Part shown: one piece after another, positions 1-9,300 of the stretch | Position numbering within the stretch: the first letter of the stretch is position 1 | Layout of the letters: every line of letters begins with the position of its first letter | Assembly (NCBI GenBank): GCA_947453965.1 | Contig: CANGIQ010000003.1 | Location: forward strand, 62,001 to 126,000 | Direction: 5' to 3' | DNA: 64,000 nt | DNA from: Comamonadaceae bacterium | GTDB lineage: Bacteria > Pseudomonadota > Gammaproteobacteria > Burkholderiales > Burkholderiaceae_C | Notes under the pieces: generated by a model | The model's database searches: none | What the model saw: only the letters and a program-made list of their open reading frames with translations | What the model was told of the DNA's origin: nothing | Translations under genes and position numbers: made by a program

Positions 1-1214
1 CGCAGCAAAGTGTTGTCTTTGGGGTTGGGCATGGACCATTCGCCACCGCCTTCGCCGGTCTCGCTGAACTTGCCCAACACCGTGGGACGCACGTCGGCGC
101 GCCAGTTGTACAACTCTTCCTTGAGCTGGTACTCAATGACTTGGCGTTTTTCTTCGATCACCAAAATCTCTTGCAACCCGGTGGCGAACTCGCGTGTGAG
201 CTGCGCTTCCAGCGGCCACACCACGGTGACCTTGTGCAAGCGAATGCCGATGCGACGGCAGGTGTCATCGTCCAAGCCTAGGTCAAGCAGGGCCTGACGT
301 GTGTCGTTGTAGGCCTTGCCGCTGGCGATCAGGCCCAAGCGATCCCCCTTGCCACCATTGGGCCCTTCGATCACGTTGTGGTTCAAGCGGTTGGCGCGCA
401 CATAGGCGAGGGCCGCATACCACTTGTAGTCAAACAAGCGGGCTTCCTGGCTGAGTGCATCGTCAGGCCAGCGGATGTGCACGCCGCCCGGGGGCATCTC
501 AAACTCAGGAATCACGATGTTGACGCGATCGGGGTCAATCACTGCAGTGGCGCTGGACTCCACAATTTCTTGGATCGTCTTCATGCCTGACCACAAGCCG
601 GCAAAGCGGCTCATGGCAATGCCGTGCAAACCCAAATCCAGGATGTCTTGCACGCTGGCAGGGAAAAACACAGGCGTGCCACAGGCTTTGAAGATGTGAT
701 CGCTTTGGTGCGCCGCCGTCGAGCTCTTGGCAATGTGGTCGTCACCGGCCACGGCCAGCACGCCGCCCCAAGGCGTGGTACCGGCCATGTTGGCGTGTTT
801 GAACACATCGGCACAACGGTCCACGCCTGGACCCTTGCCGTACCAAATACCGAACACGCCGTCGAACTTGTTGCTGCCGGGTGGCGCAAAGCCGAGTTGC
901 TGGGTGCCCCACAAGGCGGTGGCGGCCAGTTCTTCGTTCACACCGGGTTGGAACACGATGTGTTGGGCTTTCAAATAGTCTTTGGCCTTCCACAAGGCTT
1001 GGTCATAGGTGCCCAAAGGTGAACCGCGGTAGCCGCTGATGAAGCCCGCCGTGTTTTTGCCTTGCAAGGCATCGCGTTGGCGCTGCAACATGGGCAGTTT
1101 GACCAAGGCCTGCACCCCACTCATGAAAGCACGCCCCACATCGAGGCTGTATTTGTCATCCAGCGTCACGGTCTCAAGTGCGCGGCGAATGTGCTCGGGC
1201 AAGGGTGCGTTCAT
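1..1214 (-). CDS. Indolepyruvate ferredoxin oxidoreductase, N-terminal part (runs off the window)
   Basis: The N-terminal 404 residues are visible; the rest lies beyond base 1. The start is the ATG at 1214. The translation carries the pattern of the large fused (alpha plus gamma) indolepyruvate:ferredoxin oxidoreductase of proteobacteria: an early ISGYRGSPLGTYDQALW segment of the pyrimidine-binding half, then HHIAF-type substrate-pocket regions and an EEKRQVIEYQLKEELYNW stretch. The family decarboxylates aryl- or branched-chain 2-keto acids to acyl-CoA using thiamine pyrophosphate and ferredoxin, in amino-acid breakdown. It is divergent from an AsnC/Lrp regulator 144 bp away, the usual arrangement for amino-acid catabolic genes, so that regulator probably controls it. 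Family assignment is firm; substrate is inferred. Confidence 0.88.
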   Translation of the reverse strand, partial: MNAPLPEHIRRALETVTLDDKYSLDVGRAFMSGVQALVKLPMLQRQRDALQGKNTAGFISGYRGSPLGTYDQALWKAKDYLKAQHIVFQPGVNEELAATALWGTQQLGFAPPGSNKFDGVFGIWYGKGPGVDRCADVFKHANMAGTTPWGGVLAVAGDDHIAKSSTAAHQSDHIFKACGTPVFFPASVQDILDLGLHGIAMSRFAGLWSGMKTIQEIVESSATAVIDPDRVNIVIPEFEMPPGGVHIRWPDDALSQEARLFDYKWYAALAYVRANRLNHNVIEGPNGGKGDRLGLIASGKAYNDTRQALLDLGLDDDTCRRIGIRLHKVTVVWPLEAQLTREFATGLQEILVIEEKRQVIEYQLKEELYNWRADVRPTVLGKFSETGEGGGEWSMPNPKDNTLL

Positions 1215-1317
1215 CTGCGTCTCCGTTGTGGTGATGTTGTTTTGGCAAAGTGTAGGGCGCAGGCCTGGATAAAGGTTTGCGTTTTACGCTTTGATTTCGA
1301 CTGTTTACGCAAGATTC

Positions 1318-1335
1318 TTTCTAGAATTCGAGAAA
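1318..1335. promoter_or_regulatory. Near-perfect palindrome, candidate AsnC/Lrp operator
   Basis: An 18-bp imperfect palindrome, TTTCTAGAATTCGAGAAA, has one mismatched pair and lies in the AT-rich divergent region between the oxidoreductase and the AsnC-type gene, 22 bp before the latter's start. AsnC/Lrp proteins commonly autoregulate from such sites. The palindrome is seen directly; its use as an operator is inference. Confidence 0.4.
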
Positions 1336-1357
1336 AACGAAACAGAGGGACGTTACC

Positions 1358-1834
1358 TTGGAGACACTGGACAAATTTGATCTCGCCATCTTGCGCGAAT
1401 TACAGACCGATGCGCGCCTGACCAACGCCGAGTTGGCACAGCGCGTAGGCCTGAGCGCGGCCCCCTGTTGGCGACGTGTCCGAGTGCTGGAAGAAGAGGG
1501 TTACATCACAGGCTACCGCGCCGAAATCAACCGTCACAAAATTGGCCTGGGCGTGTTGGCCTTTGTGCGCTTAGACGCCGAACGCAACTCGGGCGATGTG
1601 GCGCGCAAGCTCGAAGCCGCAATTCGCAAAATTCCAGAAATCGTGTCTTGCCACTACATCAGCGGCACCGGCACATTTGAGTTGCAGGTGGTGTCGCAAG
1701 ACTTGGAGAGTTTCAGCCAATTCGCGCGCGAGGTGCTGATCAACCTGCCGCATGTGAAAGACATGCACACCAGTTTTTCGCTCGGAGAAGTCAAAGCCAG
1801 TGGCGCCCTGCCGCTGACGCATCTCAAGCCCTGA
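1358..1834 (+). CDS. AsnC/Lrp family transcriptional regulator
   Basis: 158 residues, the normal size for the family. Residues 1-60 form the winged-helix DNA-binding part (LDKFDLAILRELQTDARLTN, then a recognition helix containing SAAPCWRRVRVLEEEGYI). Residues about 70-145 form the RAM/AsnC ligand-binding and oligomerisation domain, with a GTGTFELQVVSQD strand. The start is TTG: a purine-rich AGAGGGA lies about 7 nt upstream and no ATG gives the conserved N-terminus. It is divergent from the indolepyruvate oxidoreductase and convergent with the uncharacterised gene ending at 1850. Likely role: amino-acid-responsive control of the divergent catabolic gene and itself. The effector is unknown. 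Confidence 0.92.
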   Translation: METLDKFDLAILRELQTDARLTNAELAQRVGLSAAPCWRRVRVLEEEGYITGYRAEINRHKIGLGVLAFVRLDAERNSGDVARKLEAAIRKIPEIVSCHYISGTGTFELQVVSQDLESFSQFAREVLINLPHVKDMHTSFSLGEVKASGALPLTHLKP

Positions 1835-1849
1835 TGGCCTTGATCGCGC

Positions 1850-2359
1850 TCAGTGCATCAAGGTTTGCGTGGGTGCCGCTACATCCAGGGCGACGGGTGC
1901 AGACTCAAAGCCCACGCCCCATTGCGCCACCTCTTGGAGTTTGTTGAGCAAGGTGATCATGACCTGCAACACGGACTGGTTCATTTGCACATTGACGCTT
2001 TTTTGCGTGATGAGCTGAAACTCGATGGAGGTTTGGTCACCGTTTTGATTGATCACCAAGCCGGTCACCAACAGCGGTTCATTGCCTAACGGTTTTTGCG
2101 AAGGTGCTTGGTACGTCTCTTGAAAATTGGCACGCTGCGCCACGGCCTGCTGCTGAAACTCTTGCATGGCTTGCGCCACTTGGGGTGGGTGTTTTTTTTC
2201 CAGCGTCTGCACAGCCAATTGCTGACTGCCTTGAATCAGGCTTTTGACCACAAAGCGGGTGAGCCAAAAGCTGAACTCTTGGTCTTGCGATGTGTTGAAG
2301 CGAAACAGCACCCGATCTTCACGGGCCACCCATTCGCCATTGAATTGTTTGATACTCAC
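1850..2359 (-). CDS. Uncharacterised protein, 169 aa, downstream of mltA
   Basis: I do not recognise a family. It is 169 residues, glutamine-rich (several QQ runs in residues 45-90), soluble, with no signal peptide or membrane segment. It begins MSIKQFNGEWVAREDRVLFR and has a C-terminal half rich in amphipathic beta/alpha segments (residues about 100-155). It starts only 4 nt after the mltA stop codon, so it is probably co-transcribed and translationally linked. Codon use resembles the neighbours. It could be a lineage-restricted Burkholderiales protein, but I cannot propose a function. Confidence 0.75.
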   Translation of the reverse strand: MSIKQFNGEWVAREDRVLFRFNTSQDQEFSFWLTRFVVKSLIQGSQQLAVQTLEKKHPPQVAQAMQEFQQQAVAQRANFQETYQAPSQKPLGNEPLLVTGLVINQNGDQTSIEFQLITQKSVNVQMNQSVLQVMITLLNKLQEVAQWGVGFESAPVALDVAAPTQTLMH

Positions 2360-2363
2360 AAGG

Positions 2364-3569
2364 TCACCTCGGCCACAACACCCACAGCCTTAACGGCTGT
2401 TTCATACGTCCCGCAAAATCCCCGGCCTCGGGGCCTGTGCCTGCGAAATAGTCGGCACGCACCGCACCCACAATGGCGCTGCCCGTGTCTTGCGCAAACA
2501 CCAGGCGTTGCAAATTGGCGTTGAGGCCTGCACTGGCCAACCACACGGGCGACGCGTAGGGAATGGAATCTTTGTCCACCGCAATCGAGCGCCCCGCTGT
2601 CAGCGGCACGCCTTGGGCACCGCGCGGCCCGAGGTCAGCATCGGCCGCGCTGCGCACCTCCGGCTTGAAGAACACATAGCGCGGATTGCTCCACAACATC
2701 TCTTGCACCAAACGCTGGTTGCTTTGCTGCGTGCTGCTGATCCATGCTTTGATGCCTGGCCACGAAGCATCTCGAATCAAGCCCCGGTCCAGCAACCAGC
2801 GGCCCACGCTTTGATACGGCTGCTCGTTCGAGCCAGCGAACGCCAAACGCACGACGCGTGTGCTGCCATCGGGGTTGGCGATGCGCACCCGGCCCGAGCC
2901 TTGGATATGCAGCACCAAGGCATCAATCGGGTCAGCCAGCCACGCGACTTCACGGCCGCGCAGGGCATCACGCGCTTGGGGTTGGGTGTCGATCTCTTGG
3001 CGGCTGAACCAAGAACGGCCCGTGCGGCGCGCCTCGGCCAAGCCATCGGGCGGGGCATACAGCGGCACCTCAAAACCAGGGCGCATTTGGGCTGAAGCCT
3101 CAAACAAAGGCTCGTAATAGCTGGTGAGCAAACCATCGCCCGAGCCTTCGATGGCCTCCACACGGTAGGGCTGCAAGTGCGCCATCATCCACAAGCGGCG
3201 GTCATTGTCATTGCTCAACACCAGCTGACGCACGTCTTGGCACAACGGTGCAAACAAAGGGCCGGGGCGTTCGCAGTTTTGCAACCAAGCATTCCAGGCC
3301 TCTTGCAAGTTGTCGCTGGTCCAACCGGGCAACTCGGCCCAAGAGGCCTGCACCCAACGGCTGCGGTAACTGGTCTGCGGGCTGGGCGTGCCGGGCATGC
3401 CTGCCAAAGCGCCGCTGGCACGTGGCAACTCAGCAGCTGGGCGTGCCGGCGCGCTGGGAGCAGGACGCGCATAGTCATCCACGGGCGCACGACGCGATGG
3501 CCCGGAGCCGCAGGCCACCAGGCTTCCTACAATCAGCGCCCACACCACACGCCACAGGAGTTGTTTCAT
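2364..3569 (-). CDS. mltA: Membrane-bound lytic murein transglycosylase A (lipoprotein)
   Basis: 401 residues from the chosen ATG at 3569. The open frame extends 49 codons upstream, but only this start places a lipoprotein signal correctly: MKQLLWRVVWALIVGSLVAC, with lipobox LVAC and Cys at residue 20. The body matches MltA: a beta-barrel MltA domain with LTSYYEPLFEAS and the LHIQGSGRVRIANPDG segment. A C-terminal 3D domain contains three conserved aspartates around FAQDTGSAIVGAVRADYFAG. The enzyme cleaves peptidoglycan glycan strands to 1,6-anhydromuramic products at the outer membrane. No clear Shine-Dalgarno precedes this ATG, and the upstream bases are also coding on the other strand (see the 47-residue ORF). 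Confidence 0.93.
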   Translation of the reverse strand: MKQLLWRVVWALIVGSLVACGSGPSRRAPVDDYARPAPSAPARPAAELPRASGALAGMPGTPSPQTSYRSRWVQASWAELPGWTSDNLQEAWNAWLQNCERPGPLFAPLCQDVRQLVLSNDNDRRLWMMAHLQPYRVEAIEGSGDGLLTSYYEPLFEASAQMRPGFEVPLYAPPDGLAEARRTGRSWFSRQEIDTQPQARDALRGREVAWLADPIDALVLHIQGSGRVRIANPDGSTRVVRLAFAGSNEQPYQSVGRWLLDRGLIRDASWPGIKAWISSTQQSNQRLVQEMLWSNPRYVFFKPEVRSAADADLGPRGAQGVPLTAGRSIAVDKDSIPYASPVWLASAGLNANLQRLVFAQDTGSAIVGAVRADYFAGTGPEAGDFAGRMKQPLRLWVLWPR

Positions 3570-3711
3570 GTTGTTGATTTTGCTTGAAGCTTTAGGCGCA
3601 GGCTGCATCTTGGTGCTGATCGTGTGGTGGACCATGTTCTCAGGCCGCAGCGAGACCGAAGCCGAGCACGAAGCGGCCCAAACCCAAGCGCGCCAAGACT
3701 CCAAAGACTGA
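3568..3711 (+). CDS. Small single-pass membrane protein, 47 aa (hypothetical)
   Basis: This 48-codon ORF begins at ATG 3568 with an AGGAG Shine-Dalgarno 7 nt upstream. The product starts MLLILLEALGAGCILVLIVW, one hydrophobic helix (residues 1-24), followed by a charged tail rich in E, A, Q and D ending QARQDSKD. Its ATG overlaps the mltA start on the opposite strand: the tetranucleotide CATG at 3567-3570 starts both genes. It ends 1 nt before the stop of the convergent response regulator. The good ribosome site and the hydrophobic-then-acidic layout argue for a real gene. Function is unknown, perhaps a membrane-anchored accessory peptide. Conservation could not be tested. Confidence 0.6.
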   Translation: MLLILLEALGAGCILVLIVWWTMFSGRSETEAEHEAAQTQARQDSKD

Positions 3712-3712
3712 C

Positions 3713-4351
3713 TCATTCGCCACGCAGCAAATTCGCCAACTCCACCGCGGACTTGACGGCCATTTTGTCGAACACCCGCGCCCGATGCACCTCAACCGTG
3801 CGCACGCTGATGTCGAGCTGATCGGCAATGAGTTTGTTGGGCAAGCCTTCCACCACCAAACGCATTACATCGCGCTCGCGTTCGGTCAACTCGGCCAGGT
3901 TCTGTTGCAAGCTTTGCTTGGCACGCACGCTTTGTAGCTTGTGCGCGGAATGCTGCAAGGCTTGTTCAATGCGATCGACCAGCGCATTGTCAGAAAAGGG
4001 TTTTTCACAAAAATCAAACGCACCGCGTTTGACGGAATCGACCGCCGTGGGCACATCGGCGTGGCCGGTGAGAAAAATCACCGGCAACACATCAAGCAGT
4101 TGACGCTCTAACAGTTGCTCAAACAGGGCCAAACCGCTCATGCCAGGCATGCGCACATCCAACAACAAGCAACCCGGCTGCGAAGGCTGCCATGCGCCAT
4201 GCGGGTGGGCGTTGAGAAACGCGGCAAACGCATCGGCACTGTCAAACGACTCGCTGGGCAAGCGGCGCGAACGCAGCAACCATGCCAGGGCCTCGCGTAC
4301 ACCGGCGTCGTCATCGACGATGAAGACCAAGGCGTCTTGGGTGGGTTGCAT
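3713..4351 (-). CDS. FixJ/NarL-type response regulator
   Basis: 212 residues. The receiver domain (1-125) has the acidic pair DDD at 13-15, the phosphoacceptor Asp65 in LLLDVRMPGMSG, the Thr in FLTGHADV and Lys in CEKPF. The C-terminal LuxR/FixJ helix-turn-helix (about 145-210) reads LTERERDVMRLVVEGLPNKL then the recognition helix SVRTVEVHRARVF. It lies 17 nt downstream of the histidine kinase and is surely its partner. FixJ-type regulators of this architecture include C4-dicarboxylate (DctR-like), nitrogen-fixation and tetrathionate regulators. The signal here cannot be read from the sequence. Confidence 0.93.
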   Translation of the reverse strand: MQPTQDALVFIVDDDAGVREALAWLLRSRRLPSESFDSADAFAAFLNAHPHGAWQPSQPGCLLLDVRMPGMSGLALFEQLLERQLLDVLPVIFLTGHADVPTAVDSVKRGAFDFCEKPFSDNALVDRIEQALQHSAHKLQSVRAKQSLQQNLAELTERERDVMRLVVEGLPNKLIADQLDISVRTVEVHRARVFDKMAVKSAVELANLLRGE

Positions 4352-4368
4352 GGGTCAAATTCCTCGCA

Positions 4369-6360
4369 TCAAGGTTGGGGCAGGGTAAAGCTGAACACGG
4401 TGCCACGGGGTTGGTTGGGGTGGTGGCTCAAAAAACCACCATGCTGCTCGACCACGGTGCGACACAAGCTCAGCCCCAGGCCCATACCCTCGTCTTTGGT
4501 GGTGAAAAACGGGGTGAACAATTTTTCAGAAATCTCTTCGGCAATGCCGCAGCCCAAATCGGCCACAGTGAACTCCAGCCAACGGCTCACCGCATTCGAC
4601 GCAGCAGGACGCACAGCAAGGGTGAGCACTTTTTTGTGCGTCGAATCGTCGACCATGGCCTGCATGCCGTTGCGCGACAAATTCAGCAGCACCTGCTCGA
4701 CCATCGTGCGGTCACACAGCACCTGAGGCAAATCGGGCGGGCAACGCACCTCCACACGCACACCCAATTTGCGCGCCTGCAAACTCACCAGGGGCATCAC
4801 ATCGTCGAGCAAGGTGCGTGGCGCCACCGCTTCACGCGCTTGATCACGACGACGCACAAAGTCGTGCACGCTCTTGATCACTTTGCCCGCACGTTCGGCC
4901 TGTTGGCCAATGCGCTGGATGGCGCTGCTCAAGGTCTCGCTTAGCTGAGGGTCGTGCAATGCGCCGCCTTGCAGCAAATTCATGCTGCCTGTGGCATAGC
5001 TCGAAATCGCAGCCAAGGGTTGGTTGAGCTCATGACTCAAGAGCGAGGCCATTTCACCCACGGTGGCCAAACGCGCCGTGGCTTGCAGACGTTCTTGGCT
5101 GGCACGTGAGAGCTCTTCCACCCGGCGTTGCTCGCTGATGTCGAGCACGGCACTCATCCAACCGGTCTGCGTACCTACGGCATTGATGAGCGGGGCTTCA
5201 AAAATCAACACCGCAAAGCGCTCACCGCTCTTGCGCATGAACACCGACTCCACGCCCTCACGAGGCGGCGCGTTACCGGCCAAGCGCAAGGCTTGGCGTT
5301 GACCGTATTCATCAATACGCTCAGGCGGCCAATAGGGCGCCGGAATGCCATGACCCAGCAGCTCTTTAGCCTCAAAGCCCACCATTTCGCAAAACGCGGG
5401 GTTGACGTAGGTGATGCGGCCTTCGCTGTCACGCGCACGCAAACCCGTGACCAAAGAGTCTTCCATCGCTTTGCGAAATGCCAACGCATCCGCCAAATCA
5501 GATTCAACTTTTTGGCGCCGCCGCATGTCGCGCGCCAACATGACGAGCACGGTCACCAAGGCAATGGCCATGGCGGTGACCAAGGCGGTCAGCACATTGG
5601 GAAACAAGTCCGGCGCTGCGCGCCAACTGTCCATGCGCAACACCATGGTGTGGCCTGGCAAGTCCAACAACTGACGCGCAGTGAAGACACGGCTGCCACG
5701 ACGGCTGGTGCCATGCATGGCCAAGCGGGTGCCATCCGCTTCGGTGAACGACACCTCACGGCTGCGCGCGAGTTGTGGTCCCACCATATTGACCAGCATT
5801 TCATGCAAGGCGTAACTCGCCACGGTGTAACCCGTCAATTGCCCATCGGTGATGACGGGCAAACACAGGTCCATCACTTCAACGCCCAACCCGTCTTTTT
5901 GCGGCACATAGCTGCTGGTGCCGTAACCCGGCCCACTTTGTCGTTTGGCCACCGCACAGGCTTGCACCACTTCGGGCTGTTTGGCTGAGCGCCCCATGCG
6001 GGCAAACACGGGGGCACGAAATGGCGTGTCGACAGCAGCGATCACATTCAGATCCAGATCGCGCCACTCGATGCGCAACCACTCGCGGTGTTCACGCACC
6101 AAGTTGGCCGCATCTTGTGCCCAAGGCACGGAGGTGCGGTCTGCAAATTGCAGGGCCTGCAAACTTTGCGCGTTGCGGGTGAGCGCGGTGCGAATGTCGG
6201 TGACCGCATCGGAGGCATCACGTTCAATGCGTGTTTGCACTTGACTGACCTCGTAGCGCCCCGCCAACCACACCAAGGTGCTGAGCATGCTGAAGACCAA
6301 CAGCACCAGCAGCAGCCACAGCGACCACCGACGCCACATATGACGCGCAGGAAACCGCAT
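4369..6360 (-). CDS. Membrane PAS sensor histidine kinase (FixL/DctS-like)
   Basis: 663 residues from ATG at 6360. TM1 is at residues 12-34 and TM2 about 255-277, bounding a roughly 220-residue periplasmic sensor region. A cytoplasmic PAS domain follows (about 295-410, with ITYVNPAFCEMVGF), then a HisKA dimerisation helix with the phosphoacceptor His443 in SHELNQPLAAISSYATG, and a HATPase domain with N box (LLNLSRNGMQAM), DLGCGI G1 box and GMGLGLSLCRTVV G2 box. The SHELNQPL form is typical of kinases paired with FixJ regulators; domain order resembles Rhodobacter DctS. Its ATG overlaps the yhdP stop as TGATG, which suggests translational coupling. A TTG one codon upstream is an alternative start. 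Ligand unknown. Confidence 0.9.
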   Translation of the reverse strand: MRFPARHMWRRWSLWLLLVLLVFSMLSTLVWLAGRYEVSQVQTRIERDASDAVTDIRTALTRNAQSLQALQFADRTSVPWAQDAANLVREHREWLRIEWRDLDLNVIAAVDTPFRAPVFARMGRSAKQPEVVQACAVAKRQSGPGYGTSSYVPQKDGLGVEVMDLCLPVITDGQLTGYTVASYALHEMLVNMVGPQLARSREVSFTEADGTRLAMHGTSRRGSRVFTARQLLDLPGHTMVLRMDSWRAAPDLFPNVLTALVTAMAIALVTVLVMLARDMRRRQKVESDLADALAFRKAMEDSLVTGLRARDSEGRITYVNPAFCEMVGFEAKELLGHGIPAPYWPPERIDEYGQRQALRLAGNAPPREGVESVFMRKSGERFAVLIFEAPLINAVGTQTGWMSAVLDISEQRRVEELSRASQERLQATARLATVGEMASLLSHELNQPLAAISSYATGSMNLLQGGALHDPQLSETLSSAIQRIGQQAERAGKVIKSVHDFVRRRDQAREAVAPRTLLDDVMPLVSLQARKLGVRVEVRCPPDLPQVLCDRTMVEQVLLNLSRNGMQAMVDDSTHKKVLTLAVRPAASNAVSRWLEFTVADLGCGIAEEISEKLFTPFFTTKDEGMGLGLSLCRTVVEQHGGFLSHHPNQPRGTVFSFTLPQP

Positions 6361-9300
6361 CAATCGACCTTGGTCACTTTGGGGTTGGCCCAGGTGCCGT
6401 CCACATGAAACTCGGAGGTGCCGGCACGCACCAAGGGTTTGCTCAAAATCAGTTGCGCCAGATAACTGGTCAAGCCGACCAAGGGATTGATGGTGGCCAT
6501 GTACAAGGACGCCGTGCCGGCATTGATTTCAGGCACCACCACCACCTTCAAATCTTGGGTCTCGCGCGCCAAATCGGCACGCCCTTCAATCAAAGCGCCG
6601 GCCACCACGCCTTTCATTTGCAGGTTGTTGGTGATGGCCACACCTTGTTCAATGCGCACGTCGCCACGCACAAAATCAAACGCAAAACCGTCGCTGAACA
6701 AGTCGCTGAAATCCAAGCTCAAACGACGTGGCAAGGCTTGCAAATTGAGCACGCCCAACAAACGCGCAGCGCCTGGATCGGTCTTTAAAAACTGGCCTTT
6801 TTCAATCGATAAATTCAGCTTACCGCCCATACTCGCGTAGTCCAGCGTGATGGGTGAGCCCGCCCATGAAACCTGGCCCTCCAAGCGGCCATGGCCATCG
6901 CGCACCGCGTTGGGCGTGCCCAAACGGTCGAGGAGTTGACCGCTGTTGCGCACCTCCATCACAAAATTGAGTTGGGTGCGCCGAGCACGCGGGCCATCCG
7001 CGGCCCATGCACCGTTGGCGGTCAAAGTGGCCTCGGGCAAGATGATGTTGAGCTTGTTCAGCCGCCACTCCCGCGTGGCCTGCGCACCGGTGCGGTTGAT
7101 GGCGTCAATTTCAAGCCGTCCTAATTTTTTGCCCCGCAAGGTCAAATCATTCACCACAATGTCCAGCGTGGGGATGCTGCTGGGTTGCTCGGTCAGCATG
7201 CTCTCGACGTCGGGCACCAAGCTGGGTGGAATGTTCAAGTACGACAGGCGCGCAAACAGTTGCGCAGGCGTGTTGTCATTGCCGGGACGAATTTCGGCGG
7301 AGCCGTTGAGTTCATCCGCACTGATGTTCAAACGCCAGAGCTCGCCTTGACGCGTCCCCCCCACCAACACGCGGTGGATCACGCGCTCGGTCACTTTGAT
7401 TTGGTCTGCACGCAAGGCCAGAAAAGTCGGCACATAGTCTTGGCCATCATCCGCACTGTTTTCGATACCCATGGGCACCACCTGCGATTTGGCAGCCTTG
7501 CCTTTGGTCTGCGTGTTCAGCAATGGCGTGCCGGTGAATTGGGTGAGTGCCTCATTCCACGCATCCACATCGACCATGGGCAGTTGCAAGTTCAAACTCA
7601 CCCCGGCATCCCGCAATATCAATCCGTCTCCAACCGTCGTGCCGACTGCAATGCCGCCCCGCAAAACGCGTGCGCCCGACCCGCTCAAATCACGCACATA
7701 GGTGGCCGCTACCACCCGACCCAAACTGACTTTAATTTGGTCTTGCAACACCTTGGTCGTGGGCACCAAAGAGTCACGGGTCAGCTGTGACTCAAGGCGT
7801 AAAGGCAAGAGCATGGCTGCCGTTTTGTTCAGCGGTGCAGGCAAGGCCAAGGCCATGCCTTTGAGGTCACTGGTGATCAGCAGCTCCGGTTGGCCGCGCC
7901 GCAGACCCAAGGTGGCGGCGTATGCCGTGCTGCCCGTGGCCCGTTCGGCCAAACGTGAGGCAAAGCCAAACTCACGCGCCTGACGCAAGCCATCGGCGGT
8001 GAGGGTGCCTTTGATTCTGAGCTGTAAGGGAGTCTCTGCTTTGCTCACATCGAACGACAAGCCGCCGTCGAGTTGCGCCTCACCACCCAGCAAGCGCGCT
8101 TGTATGGCCTTGAGCTGCACACCTTGCTCTGTAAATTGCAACAACCCTCGGGTGCGCTTGAGCACAGGTGTGCCGGGAATGACCTGCAAGTCGTTGTCAA
8201 TGAAGTTCACGCTGCCTTGCACTTTGGATTGGCTCAAAGCGTTCAAAGGCAAGGTCAACGCCAATTTGAAGTCAGCATTGCCATTGGCTTGACTTTTCTC
8301 AAGCACCTTGGCGGTCAAGTCGTTGAGGGCCGAGCGTGAGATGAGATTCAGCACTTCGGGCAGGGGACCGCGCGACTCACCGCTGACATGCACCTCCGCT
8401 TGCGCCAGATTGGCAATGTGAGCTTCGAGCTTTTGCCAGTTCACATGTGGCGCACCGTCGAGCTGGCTGCTGCCTTTGAAATGCATGGCACTGCGCTCAA
8501 ACACCAGCTCACCGTTGAGCTCGGTCATCGCAGGCCAAACCGGTGCGACAACGGCACCTTTGGGTTGCGTGACAGGTGGCACATAGGCGTATCGACCCTG
8601 CGCAATTTGAGCGCTGATGCGGAACTCACCGAGCTTGGGATCGGTGAATGGCATGTCATTCAAATCACCCCGCAGCCGCAATTTGACTTTGCTGGCATCG
8701 CCCGCTTTCACGGCGTCGCGCACATAGCTGCGCACATCGGCGGGCAACACATTGGGCAGGTAGCGGTGCACTTGCGCCACATTGGCTCGGCTGAGCGTAG
8801 CGGTGAGGTCGAGCACACCCGGCAAGCGCGCAGCACCCACACCGGTTTTCCAACTGCCACTGAACTCACCCGTCAAATCGGCGTTTTGCACACTGCCTTG
8901 GCTGATTTGCACACCGATCTCATCACCCTTCAACTGCCAAGCGAGCTGCGCCGTGGCCTCATCCAACGGCACACGTGGTTCGTCCAACCCTAAGGGCAAG
9001 ATCAAACTACCGTTTTGAATGTGCACCCGCGCTTTGCCGCTGTGCTCGTTCACATCAAACTCTACATCGGCACCTTGCACACCCGGCATATTGGCCAACG
9101 CTTGGGGCGCCGAAGCATCGTGCAACCAATGCAACTGCTTAATTGAGCCGCGGGCACTGTACTGCGGTTGCGCATCACCGTTGGCACCGTGGCTGATGAG
9201 CCAGTTGGCTTTGAGTTGGTTGACTTGACCTTTGGGCTGCCAACGGGCCAAGGACGTGCGCAAAAGGTCTGGCAAGGGCAAGCGTTGGCTGATTTGGGCC

